This document shows, piece by piece, positions 41,537-49,107 of a stretch of DNA of 64,000 nucleotides. The translations under genes were made by a program, and so were the position numbers. How positions within the stretch are numbered: the first letter of the stretch is position 1; the number at the start of each line of letters is the position of its first letter. This DNA comes from Clostridia bacterium (lineage in GTDB: Bacteria; Bacillota; Clostridia; Christensenellales; CAG-138): assembly GCA_017619735.1 (NCBI GenBank), contig JAFZRT010000040.1:22593-86592 (forward strand). The letters are read 5' to 3'. Under the pieces are notes generated by a model. It had not been told where the DNA came from. It ran no database searches and saw only the letters and a program-made list of their open reading frames with translations.

Positions 41537-42478
41537 ATGACGGAAACGGGAAACAAGAGCTTTGACAGGATACGGGCCGTATTCGAGGAGGCATACCGGA
41601 TAGGCCTCGGCTACACCGATCAGGGAAAGGTCGCGGACTATATCCCCGAGCTCGCAAAGGCGAACAGGGACGATTTCGGTATAAGCATGATCGACGGCGA
41701 TCTGCGGACCCTGTCCCTCGGCGACTGCGAAAAGCGCTTTTCCATGCAGTCGGTGTCGAAGGTGATACTGCTCTGCGCGGCGCTCTTGCACTGCGGGTTC
41801 GAGGAGACATTCTCCCACGTCATGATGGAGCCCTCCGGCGATTCGTTCAACTCGATACTGAAGCTCGACCTTGCGAGCAACCGCCCCTATAACCCGATGA
41901 TAAACGCCGGCGCCATAGAAACGGCGAGCCTCATTTCCGGCGATCTCTCTTTCGGCGACCTTCTGGGATACGCGCGCGAGCTGTGCGCCGATCCCGAAAT
42001 ATGCCTTGACGAGGCGGTCTACGCGAGCGAATCCAAAACGGGCGACCGCAACCGCGCGATAGTCTATCTTCTGAAGAGCAAGGGCGTGCTTATGGACGAG
42101 CCCGAGAGGACGCTCGATCTCTATTTCAGGATGTGCTCGCTCTCCGTCAACGCGAGGTCGCTCGCGAATCTCGGCCTCGTTATTGCGAACGGCGGCCTAG
42201 ATCCCTTCACCGGCAGACGGCTGATACCCACCGAGCACGTGAGGACGCTTAAGGTCATTATGTTCACCTGCGGCATGTACGATTACTCCGGCAAGTTCAG
42301 CGTGAGGGTCGGCGTGCCTTCGAAGAGCGGCGTCGGAGGAGGCCTCGTCTGCGCCGCGAAGGGCCCGATGGGAATAGGCCTTTACGGCCCGTCGCTCGAC
42401 GCGTTCGGGAACAGCAAGGCGGCGGTCAAGGCGATGGAGCATATCTCGAGGGAGCTCGAGCTCCATTCGTTCTATTGA
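41537..42478 (+). CDS. glsA: glutaminase
   Basis: Hydrolyses glutamine to glutamate and ammonia. 313 residues of the serine-dependent beta-lactamase-like glutaminase family: catalytic Ser-x-x-Lys in FSMQSVSKVILL, NPMINAGAIETASL, the SLSVNARSLANLGLVIANGG segment, and GVPSKSGVGGGLVCAAKGPMGIGLY near the C-terminus. AAGGGGGAC lies upstream of the ATG. Own promoter and a strong terminator. Confidence 0.95.
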   Translation: MTETGNKSFDRIRAVFEEAYRIGLGYTDQGKVADYIPELAKANRDDFGISMIDGDLRTLSLGDCEKRFSMQSVSKVILLCAALLHCGFEETFSHVMMEPSGDSFNSILKLDLASNRPYNPMINAGAIETASLISGDLSFGDLLGYARELCADPEICLDEAVYASESKTGDRNRAIVYLLKSKGVLMDEPERTLDLYFRMCSLSVNARSLANLGLVIANGGLDPFTGRRLIPTEHVRTLKVIMFTCGMYDYSGKFSVRVGVPSKSGVGGGLVCAAKGPMGIGLYGPSLDAFGNSKAAVKAMEHISRELELHSFY

Positions 42479-42489
42479 CAGAGAAAATA

Positions 42490-42520
42490 AAAAAACGGTG
42501 CGCGATGCACCGTTTTTTTT
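42490..42520 (+). terminator. bidirectional terminator between glsA and deoB
   Basis: ACGGTGC/GCACCGT stem extended by A/T pairing, loop GCGAT, then eight T residues. The A run on the left gives an equal T tract on the minus strand for the spo0A-deoB transcript. Confidence 0.92.
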
Positions 42521-42527
42521 GCGCTTA

Positions 42528-43688
42528 TCAGATAAGATCCTTGAGGAACGATTCGCCGCAGCGCCATTTCTCGCCCGTCAGGTATTCGTAGACGGTGGCG
42601 CCGATGTCGGCGAATGACTCCCTCGTGCCGAGGTCGGCCGCCCTGCCCGCGCCTATCATGGCGAGAATGGGTATGTACTCCCTCGTATGATCGGTACCGG
42701 GGAATGCGGGGTCGCAGCCGTGATCGGCGGTCACGATGAGCAGATCCTCCTTCGTCATGGATGCCATTATCTCACGGAGCTTGCCGTCGAAATACTCCAG
42801 CGCTGCGCCGTAGCCCTCAACGTCGTTCCTGTGGCCGTAGAGCATATCCGTATCCACGAGGTTGGTGAATATGAAGTCCCCCCTGCCCTCCTTCAGGAAG
42901 CGTATCGTCGCCTCGATCCCGTCGGGATTGTTCTTGGTATGGTCGACGGTCGTGATGCCGCGGTGGGCGAAGATATCCTCTATCTTGCCTATGCCGACGA
43001 CCTCCATGCCCTTTGCGGTCAGCGCGTCAAGTATGGTGTCCTGCATGGGCGCGAGGGCGTAGTCGCGGCGGTTCTCCGTGCGGGTGTAGACGCCGTTCCC
43101 GCCGACGAAGGGGCGTGCGATGACGCGGCCGACGAGGTTGTCGCCGACGAGCTGTGCGCGGGCGATCTCGCAGAGGCGGTACAGCTCCTCGAGGGGGATG
43201 ACCTCCTCATGCGCGGCGATCTGGAAAACGCTGTCGGCGGAGGTGTAGACTATGGGCTTGCCCGTTGCCACGTGCTCGTCGCCGAGGCGCTGGATTATCT
43301 CCGTGCCGGAGGCGACCTCGTTGCCGAGGGTGCCGCGGCCTATCGCCGCCTCGAACCTTTCCATTACGTCGCGCGGGAAGCCGTTGGGATAGGTGCGGAA
43401 CGGGACCTCCATGGGGAAGCCCGCCATCTCCCAATGCCCGCTCGTGGTGTCCTTCGCTTTGGTCACCTCGAGCGATCTGCCGTATGCGGCCCTGGGGAAG
43501 CAGACGCGCGGCAGGTCGGAGCCCTCGATATTGCCGAGGCCGAGCGAAAGCATGTTGGGTATCTTCATGCCGCGGACGCTGTACACATGCCCCAGAGTAT
43601 GCGCGCCGCTGTCCCCGAACTCCGCGGCGTCGGGCAGACAGCCGATGCCTACGCTGTCCAGAACAATTATTGTCGCTCTCTTTTTCAT
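42528..43688 (-). CDS. deoB: phosphopentomutase
   Basis: Interconverts (deoxy)ribose 1-phosphate and 5-phosphate in nucleoside catabolism. 386 residues of the alkaline-phosphatase-like metalloenzyme family: ATIIVLDSVGIGCLPDA (metal Asp), GDSGAHTLGH, KDTTSGHWEMAG with the Thr that becomes phosphorylated, and DLLIVTADHGCDPAFPGTDH. The ATG at 43688 is preceded by GGGGGAAAAC; the frame is open far upstream without family resemblance. It lies 20 bases after spo0A and ends at a strong terminator. Confidence 0.95.
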   Translation of the reverse strand: MKKRATIIVLDSVGIGCLPDAAEFGDSGAHTLGHVYSVRGMKIPNMLSLGLGNIEGSDLPRVCFPRAAYGRSLEVTKAKDTTSGHWEMAGFPMEVPFRTYPNGFPRDVMERFEAAIGRGTLGNEVASGTEIIQRLGDEHVATGKPIVYTSADSVFQIAAHEEVIPLEELYRLCEIARAQLVGDNLVGRVIARPFVGGNGVYTRTENRRDYALAPMQDTILDALTAKGMEVVGIGKIEDIFAHRGITTVDHTKNNPDGIEATIRFLKEGRGDFIFTNLVDTDMLYGHRNDVEGYGAALEYFDGKLREIMASMTKEDLLIVTADHGCDPAFPGTDHTREYIPILAMIGAGRAADLGTRESFADIGATVYEYLTGEKWRCGESFLKDLI

Positions 43689-43708
43689 TTTGTTTTCCCC
43701 CTTTTCGA

Positions 43709-44506
43709 TCAGTGGTCGAGCGCGAGTCTTGCGATAAACTCCGCGTTGGTAGGTTTCCCCTTTTCTTCGTCGATGGTCATGCCGAAGAACTGCTGCTGAT
43801 AGTCGATATCCCCCTCCACCCATGCCGTTTCCAGAGCGTATCTTATCGCCTTTTCGACGGCGGCGGGGGTCGTGTCGTAGTATTCCGCGATGCTGCCGTA
43901 GAGCTTTATCGGCTCCGGCGCCTCATGCAGCGCGCTCTGCATCGCGACGGCGGCGATCAAGTATTTGTGGCCGGCGAGCTCCCTGCGGACGCCGAGCCGC
44001 ACGAGCTTGTCCGATATGGCGTTCCGGAGCGTCCTTTCGTCCCTTACGGGGTCGTTCCAGATGAGGTCGGTCACCATTGGCATCTTCTTGGTTATGGTCC
44101 TGAGGTTGACGCCGTACTTCATGTCCTGCTTGTAGACCCGCAGCACGTTCAGCGCGTCCGTGCAGGGATCCCCGCTCTTTACGACCGCGTCGGTGATGAT
44201 GAACTCGTCGAAGAGACGCTTCAGGTATTCGGCGTCGGCATTGGCGAGGCCTATGCTCACCGACTGGCGGTATTTGGCGAGCTTCGACGCCTTGCGCGCG
44301 CTGTTGAGACTGATGGGGTCGAGCTCCAGCACTATGAGCATCGGCTCGTACGAATAGCATTTTTCGATGAGCTCCTCCGCGGTCCCGACGGTCAGGAAGT
44401 TCATGCGCGAGATCGTCGAAAAATACTTGCTGAAGGTCTCGAAGTACTCGTTCGGTTCTCCGAGGTAGAGCCCCCTGTGCTCGACTATCAGCCTGTCCTT
44501 TTCCAT
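43709..44506 (-). CDS. spo0A: Spo0A-type sporulation regulator with a degenerate receiver domain
   Basis: 265 residues. The C-terminal half is a clear Spo0A DNA-binding domain: GHKYLIAAVAMQSAL, TPAAVEKAIRYALETAW, and the hallmark GKPTNAEFIARLA. The position directly after spoIVB is the orthologous spo0A site. The N-terminal half is receiver-sized but lacks its chemistry: the phosphorylated Asp region (Bacillus VLDIIMP) reads VLELDP, with Glu61 at the Asp position, and the acidic pocket, the Thr and the Lys are not recognisable. It probably is not controlled by a classic phosphorelay; Glu may mimic phosphorylation, or another ligand may act. The start at 44506 has GGAGGAC upstream; it overlaps spoIVB by 19 bases. 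Confidence 0.87.
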   Translation of the reverse strand: MEKDRLIVEHRGLYLGEPNEYFETFSKYFSTISRMNFLTVGTAEELIEKCYSYEPMLIVLELDPISLNSARKASKLAKYRQSVSIGLANADAEYLKRLFDEFIITDAVVKSGDPCTDALNVLRVYKQDMKYGVNLRTITKKMPMVTDLIWNDPVRDERTLRNAISDKLVRLGVRRELAGHKYLIAAVAMQSALHEAPEPIKLYGSIAEYYDTTPAAVEKAIRYALETAWVEGDIDYQQQFFGMTIDEEKGKPTNAEFIARLALDH

Positions 44507-45741
44507 GTCTGTCCTCCGGTCAGTTTGTACATCCAATACGCGTATGCGCCGTAGCCCTTTTTCGGGTCGCTGACGAATACGTGCGTCACCACCCCGACGA
44601 GCATGCCGTCCTGCAGTATGGGGCTGCCGCTCATGCCCTGGACTATGCCGCCCGTCCTTTCGATGAGCCGTTCGTCGGTGATCTCGATCACGAGGCCCTT
44701 CGGCGCGGGCTCGTTCTGGCGGCCGGTCTTGATAATGCGGCAGGAGTATTCCTCCGGCTCGCCGAACGCGGAGGTGACTATCACGGCGGGGCCGGTATGC
44801 ACCTCGTCCGGGAAGGCGGTCATTACCGCGGCGCCTGAAAGGAGCTCCTCCGCTCCTTCATACATCATGCCGAATATCCCGAGCCCGGTGTTTTCGGTGA
44901 CGCGGCCGAGCTTCGGGCTTCCGGAGCCGAAATTGCCGTGCAGCTCGCCGGGAGAGCCCTGACGGCCCTTTGTCACGCCGAGCACGTTGGCGATCACGAG
45001 CTCCCCGTCCCTTACCGTGAGGAGCGAGCCCGTGTCGGCGTCGAGCACCGCGTGCCCCAGCGCCGCGAGCGCGTCCGTCTCCGGATCGTAAAACGAGAGC
45101 GTGCCTATGCCGACGGTGCTGTCGCGCACCCATGCGCCGATGCGGAGGCCTCCCTCCGCGCTCTCCTCGGGCGTCACGGCGAAGGTCCTTTTCTCCCCGT
45201 CCCGCAGCACGGTGAGCTCCGCGCCAAGAGGGCTCCCGTCCATGGCGGACGCAAGCTCCTGCGAGGAGGATACGGCTTCCCCGTTCACGAGCAGTATCAC
45301 GTCGCCGGGCTTTATGCCGGCGTCCGCGGCGGGAGAGACGGATCTTCCTCCGGCGTTTTTGAACGCGGCTGTCCCGACGACGAGCACGCCGTCCGTGTGT
45401 ATGCTTATCCCGACGGCCTGACCGCCGGGCACCACCGTCGCCCTTTCGCCGACGTAGGCGGGCACCCTTTTGAGCACGACGCCCCACAGACGGCAGCTGA
45501 CGGTCCCGGGAGCGAGCTTTTCATCCCCGCTGACATCCGCGGTGACCGCGAGCCCACGGGCCGTGAACGACGCCCCGAGCTTGGATACGAGCTCCTCCCG
45601 CGAGACGGCGTAATACGCGCCGGGGAGCTCCCTGAGCTCCGCCGCGGGCGGTGAGTAGTTGAGCGCGAATACCGAAAAGGCGAACAGTATCGCCAATATC
45701 CTCAGATGATACGGGCCTCGGGCGGCTCTTTTTCTTTTCAT
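44488..45741 (-). CDS. spoIVB: SpoIVB serine peptidase (S55)
   Basis: 417 residues. A membrane segment near the N-terminus (LRILAILFAFSVFALNY) is followed by a PDZ domain (AGIKPGDVILLVNGEAVSSS) and the S55 peptidase domain with LAALGHAVLDADTG (His) and IVQGMSGSPILQDGMLVGVVTH (Ser). In Bacillus it is secreted by the forespore and cleaves SpoIVFA to trigger pro-sigma-K processing. The ATG at 45741 follows GGAAGGTG. Upstream is recN, as in Bacillus. I looked for a sigma-G promoter in the 65-base gap and found none convincing. Confidence 0.95.
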   Translation of the reverse strand: MKRKRAARGPYHLRILAILFAFSVFALNYSPPAAELRELPGAYYAVSREELVSKLGASFTARGLAVTADVSGDEKLAPGTVSCRLWGVVLKRVPAYVGERATVVPGGQAVGISIHTDGVLVVGTAAFKNAGGRSVSPAADAGIKPGDVILLVNGEAVSSSQELASAMDGSPLGAELTVLRDGEKRTFAVTPEESAEGGLRIGAWVRDSTVGIGTLSFYDPETDALAALGHAVLDADTGSLLTVRDGELVIANVLGVTKGRQGSPGELHGNFGSGSPKLGRVTENTGLGIFGMMYEGAEELLSGAAVMTAFPDEVHTGPAVIVTSAFGEPEEYSCRIIKTGRQNEPAPKGLVIEITDERLIERTGGIVQGMSGSPILQDGMLVGVVTHVFVSDPKKGYGAYAYWMYKLTGGQTWKRTG

Positions 45742-45806
45742 GGCAGGCACCTTCCGCATAAAAAACGATACTGTCATTTTTTACGGGAATGCCGCTTGTT
45801 ATTCCG

Positions 45807-47486
45807 TCAGACGCGCGCTTCCTCCGCGCGCTTTATGAGCTCGGCCGCGTGAGATACCGCGGCGCCGCCCGCGCCCTCCGCGCCCATTATCCGCGCGAGC
45901 TCGTACGGGCGCTCTTCGTCGGTGAGCAGGCGCACGCTCGTGAGCGTACGGCCCGCTTCCTCGCGCTTGGTGACGACGTAATGGTTCTTTGCGAATGCGG
46001 CGATCTGCGGCAGATGCGTGACGCAGAGCACCTGATGCTTGGCGGCGATCCTTTTCATCCGCAGGCCGACGGTGTTCGCGGTGACGCCGCTTATGCCGGT
46101 GTCGACCTCGTCGAAAACGAGCGTGGGAATGCCGTCAGCGTCGGTCAAAACGGTCTTCAGCGCGAGCATTATGCGCGAGAGCTCGCCGCCGGAGGCGACC
46201 TTGGAAAGGGGCTTCATCGGCTCGCCCTCGTTGGCGGAGAGCAGCAGGCTCACCTCGTCGCGGCCGTCCTCGTGCGGTTCGCCGTCGATGAGCGAGAACT
46301 CGGCGCCGAGACGCGCCTTCTTCATGCCGAGGGCCTTCAGCTGTTCCTGCGCGAGCGCGCAGAGCTCCGCCGCCGATTCCTTCCTCGCGGCTGTCAGCCG
46401 TTCGGCCGAGGCCATGTATTTCCCGAATAATTCGGACTTTTTCTTTTCAAGTTCCTCACGCAGTGAGGCGTCGCCCGTGAGTTCATCCAGCTCCTTCTGC
46501 GCGCCGTCCATGAACTGCAGCACCTCTTCGAGAGTGCGGCCGTATTTATGCTTCAGCCCGTCCAGAACGTCGAGACGGGTCTCGAGCTCGTCGATCCTTT
46601 TGGGATCGAAATCCGAATCGAGCCGCATGTCGCGGACGGAATACGACGCGTCCTCCACCTCGTAATAGAGGTCGCTGAGGCGGGAGAAGACCTCGCCGAA
46701 CTGCGGGGAGAAGCCCGAGATATCGCCGAGAGCATCGACGGCCTCCTTGAGCTTCGCTACCGCGCCGTCGTCGCCGCTGAGCAGCTCCGACGCGGAGCCG
46801 AGCGAGCCGGTTATCCTTTCGGCGTTGGTCAGGAGGGTAAGCTCCTCCTTTATGCCCTTCTCCTCGTCCTTTGAGATATGGGCGCCGGCGATCTCGTTTA
46901 TCTGGTATTTCAGTATGTCTATGCGGCGCTCGCGCTCCGCCTCCGAGAGGAAGCCGGAATTGAGCTTCGACACGACCTTCGCATACTCCGCGTATACGGC
47001 GTTGACCTCGTCCTTCAGGGGAGCAGTGAGCTCCTGCTTGTAGGCGTCGATAACGCCGAGATGGTTCTTCTCGTCGAGGAGGGACTGATGCTCGTGCTGA
47101 CCGTGGACGTCGACGAGCAGATCGGTGATCCGCTTGAGCTGCGCGAGCGGGATCACGACCCCGTTCACGCGGCAGAGGCTCTTGCCGTTCACGCTGAGCT
47201 CGCGCATCACGGTAAGCTCGCCGCCGTCGTCGAGCTCCATTTCGCGGAGCACCGCGCCGACCTCCGGCTTTTCGGATATGTCGAAAACGGCCTCGACCCT
47301 GCATTTCTGCTTTCCGTAGGAGATGAGCTCGCGGCTGCCGCGGCTGCCGAGCACGAGGTTCAATCCGTCGATAATGATGGATTTGCCCGCACCGGTCTCG
47401 CCCGTGAGGACGGTGAAGCCGCCGCCGAGCTCGAGATCGAGCTTTTCGATGAGCGCTATGTTTTCTATGAACAGTCTTTCAAGCAT
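45807..47486 (-). CDS. recN: DNA repair protein RecN
   Basis: SMC-like ATPase acting early in double-strand break repair. 559 residues: Walker A LTGETGAGKSIIIDGL near residue 30, long coiled-coil arms (about 150-360), and the C-terminal signature ASGGELSRIMLALK with Walker B TLVFDEVDTGISG. It lies between nadK (1-base gap) and spoIVB in the conserved Firmicutes order; the argR gene usually found beside recN is absent. No LexA box is visible next to it. Confidence 0.96.
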   Translation of the reverse strand: MLERLFIENIALIEKLDLELGGGFTVLTGETGAGKSIIIDGLNLVLGSRGSRELISYGKQKCRVEAVFDISEKPEVGAVLREMELDDGGELTVMRELSVNGKSLCRVNGVVIPLAQLKRITDLLVDVHGQHEHQSLLDEKNHLGVIDAYKQELTAPLKDEVNAVYAEYAKVVSKLNSGFLSEAERERRIDILKYQINEIAGAHISKDEEKGIKEELTLLTNAERITGSLGSASELLSGDDGAVAKLKEAVDALGDISGFSPQFGEVFSRLSDLYYEVEDASYSVRDMRLDSDFDPKRIDELETRLDVLDGLKHKYGRTLEEVLQFMDGAQKELDELTGDASLREELEKKKSELFGKYMASAERLTAARKESAAELCALAQEQLKALGMKKARLGAEFSLIDGEPHEDGRDEVSLLLSANEGEPMKPLSKVASGGELSRIMLALKTVLTDADGIPTLVFDEVDTGISGVTANTVGLRMKRIAAKHQVLCVTHLPQIAAFAKNHYVVTKREEAGRTLTSVRLLTDEERPYELARIMGAEGAGGAAVSHAAELIKRAEEARV

Positions 47487-47487
47487 G

Positions 47488-48291
47488 TCATTTCAGCTTT
47501 TCGCGGATGAGCCCGAACACGTTCCTTTTGCCGAATCTTATGAACTTCGCGGCGCCCTCCGCCCTATTGAACACGAGCTCGTCGCCGGGGCGGATGACGC
47601 AGACGTCCTGCCCGTCGCGGGTCAGGCGGCAGTCGGATTTGGCCCGCACTGCCACGGTCGAATCCGCGGAGGCGACTATCGGCCTAACGGTGAGGGAATG
47701 CGGGCAGATGGGGGTCACGAGCATGCAGTCGAGCTTCGGCGCGACGACGGGCCCGCCCGCGGACATCGTGTAGGCCGTGGAGCCGGAGGGGGTCGCGACG
47801 ATGAGCCCGTCGGCCATGACGTCGCCCACGTCGTCGCCGTCGACGGCGAGCCCGAGATGGGCGATCGACGAAAGCTCCTGCCTGTGGATGATGAAATCGT
47901 TGAGGCACACTCCGGAGTTTTCGCCGTTGACGAGGCAGGTCAGCATGGAAGCGGACTCGACCGAATAATCCCCGCTTTGGAGCTTATCGAGAGCGGCGCC
48001 GAAATCCTCCGTGCCTATCTCGCTAAAGAAGCCGACTCGGCCCATATTGACGCCGAGCACCGGCACATCGTGCGGAGCGGCGGCAGATACGGCGCGAAGT
48101 ATCGTCCCGTCGCCGCCTATCGTGACGACGGCGGTGACGCCGAGCCATTTCTCCTTCGGCTCGCCTGCAAGCATTACGTCGGAGGAGTAGGGCTCCGTTT
48201 CGATCCCGCGGCGCATCGCCGTATCGGAGAGCTCCGAAAGCAGGCGCGCGGCGTTGGGTTTTTGTGGATTTGTATAGATGAACAGCTTCAT
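47488..48291 (-). CDS. nadK: NAD kinase
   Basis: Phosphorylates NAD to NADP. 267 residues with VVTIGGDGTILRAV (the GGDGT motif and catalytic Asp), LGVNMGRVGFFSEI, the conserved CLNDFIIHR, and TPSGSTAYTMSAGGPVVAP. Its position between tlyA and recN is common in Clostridia. No ribosome site precedes the ATG; instead TATAAT ends 7 bases upstream, the same arrangement as at 8146, so the transcript from that promoter would be leaderless. Cotranscription from upstream is also likely. Confidence 0.96.
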   Translation of the reverse strand: MKLFIYTNPQKPNAARLLSELSDTAMRRGIETEPYSSDVMLAGEPKEKWLGVTAVVTIGGDGTILRAVSAAAPHDVPVLGVNMGRVGFFSEIGTEDFGAALDKLQSGDYSVESASMLTCLVNGENSGVCLNDFIIHRQELSSIAHLGLAVDGDDVGDVMADGLIVATPSGSTAYTMSAGGPVVAPKLDCMLVTPICPHSLTVRPIVASADSTVAVRAKSDCRLTRDGQDVCVIRPGDELVFNRAEGAAKFIRFGKRNVFGLIREKLK

Positions 48292-48297
48292 AATTCG

Positions 48298-48325
48298 ATT
48301 ATATCACGACAGCGCCTCGTGCGAA
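48298..48325 (-). promoter_or_regulatory. possible internal promoter giving a leaderless nadK mRNA
   Basis: Minus strand: -10 TATAAT (48298-48303), with TTCGCA (48320-48325) as a 4/6 -35 at 16-base spacing. Six bases (CGAATT) separate the -10 from the ATG. Confidence 0.45.
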
Positions 48326-49107
48326 AGGGCAACGACCTCTTCCGCCTTTTTTTGCAGGTCCTCCATCCCGTCTTCCCCGCCCTTTTCGAGGTACATCAGA
48401 AACTCGATGTTCCCCTTCGGGCCGGTGATGGGAGAAAAGTCAAGCTCCTTTACGGAAAAACCGCATTCCTTCGCAAGGGCGGCGGCTTGAGCCAGCACCT
48501 CGGTATGCGTTCTTTCGTCGCGCACTACGCCGTTCTTGCCTATGCGGTCGCGGCCCGCCTCGAACTGGGGCTTGACGAGCACCACTGCCCCGCCGCCATC
48601 GGCAAGACAGTCGTACATCCTCGGCAGAATGAGGCGGATGGAAATGAACGACACGTCGCAGGAGGCGAACACGGGCGTTTCATCGAACCAGGCGGGCTCC
48701 ATGAACCGCGCGTTGCGGCGCTCCATGCAGACGACCCTTTCGTCATTGCGGAGCCGCCAGTCGAGCTGACCGTAGCCGACGTCGACGGAGTAGACCTTCG
48801 CCGCGCCGTTCTGCAGCATGCAGTCGGTAAAGCCGCCCGTCGACGCGCCGACGTCGAGACAGACGGCGCCGGTCAGCGATATCCCGTACTTCCTTACGGC
48901 CTTGTCGAGCTTCAGACCGCCCCTCGAAACGAAGGGGATCGGATCCTCCCGCACGGTGAGCCGCGCGTCGTCGGCAAAGGAGTCGGAGGCCTTCGCGACC
49001 TTCACCTCCCCGAAATAGACGACGCCCTCCATTATGAGGGCCTTCGCCCTTTCGCGGCTCTGCGCAAGGCCCTGTTCCACGAGCAGTATGTCGGCGCGTT
49101 TAGACAT
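48304..49107 (-). CDS. tlyA: TlyA-family rRNA 2'-O-methyltransferase
   Basis: 267 residues. An N-terminal S4 RNA-binding domain (RADILLVEQGLAQSRERAKALI) is fused to an FtsJ-like methyltransferase with the SAM-binding CLDVGASTGGFTDCML and catalytic-region VVLVKPQFEAGRDRIG. Bacillus has the same gene (yqxC) at this position. TlyA enzymes methylate cytidines of 16S and 23S rRNA. It overlaps the end of dxs by 8 bases. Confidence 0.94.
   Translation of the reverse strand: MSKRADILLVEQGLAQSRERAKALIMEGVVYFGEVKVAKASDSFADDARLTVREDPIPFVSRGGLKLDKAVRKYGISLTGAVCLDVGASTGGFTDCMLQNGAAKVYSVDVGYGQLDWRLRNDERVVCMERRNARFMEPAWFDETPVFASCDVSFISIRLILPRMYDCLADGGGAVVLVKPQFEAGRDRIGKNGVVRDERTHTEVLAQAAALAKECGFSVKELDFSPITGPKGNIEFLMYLEKGGEDGMEDLQKKAEEVVALSHEALS

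Noticed and set aside
45742..45806. Sigma-G promoter for spoIVB
   Set aside because: A GGAATA resembles the -35, but no CATACTA-like -10 lies at the right distance.
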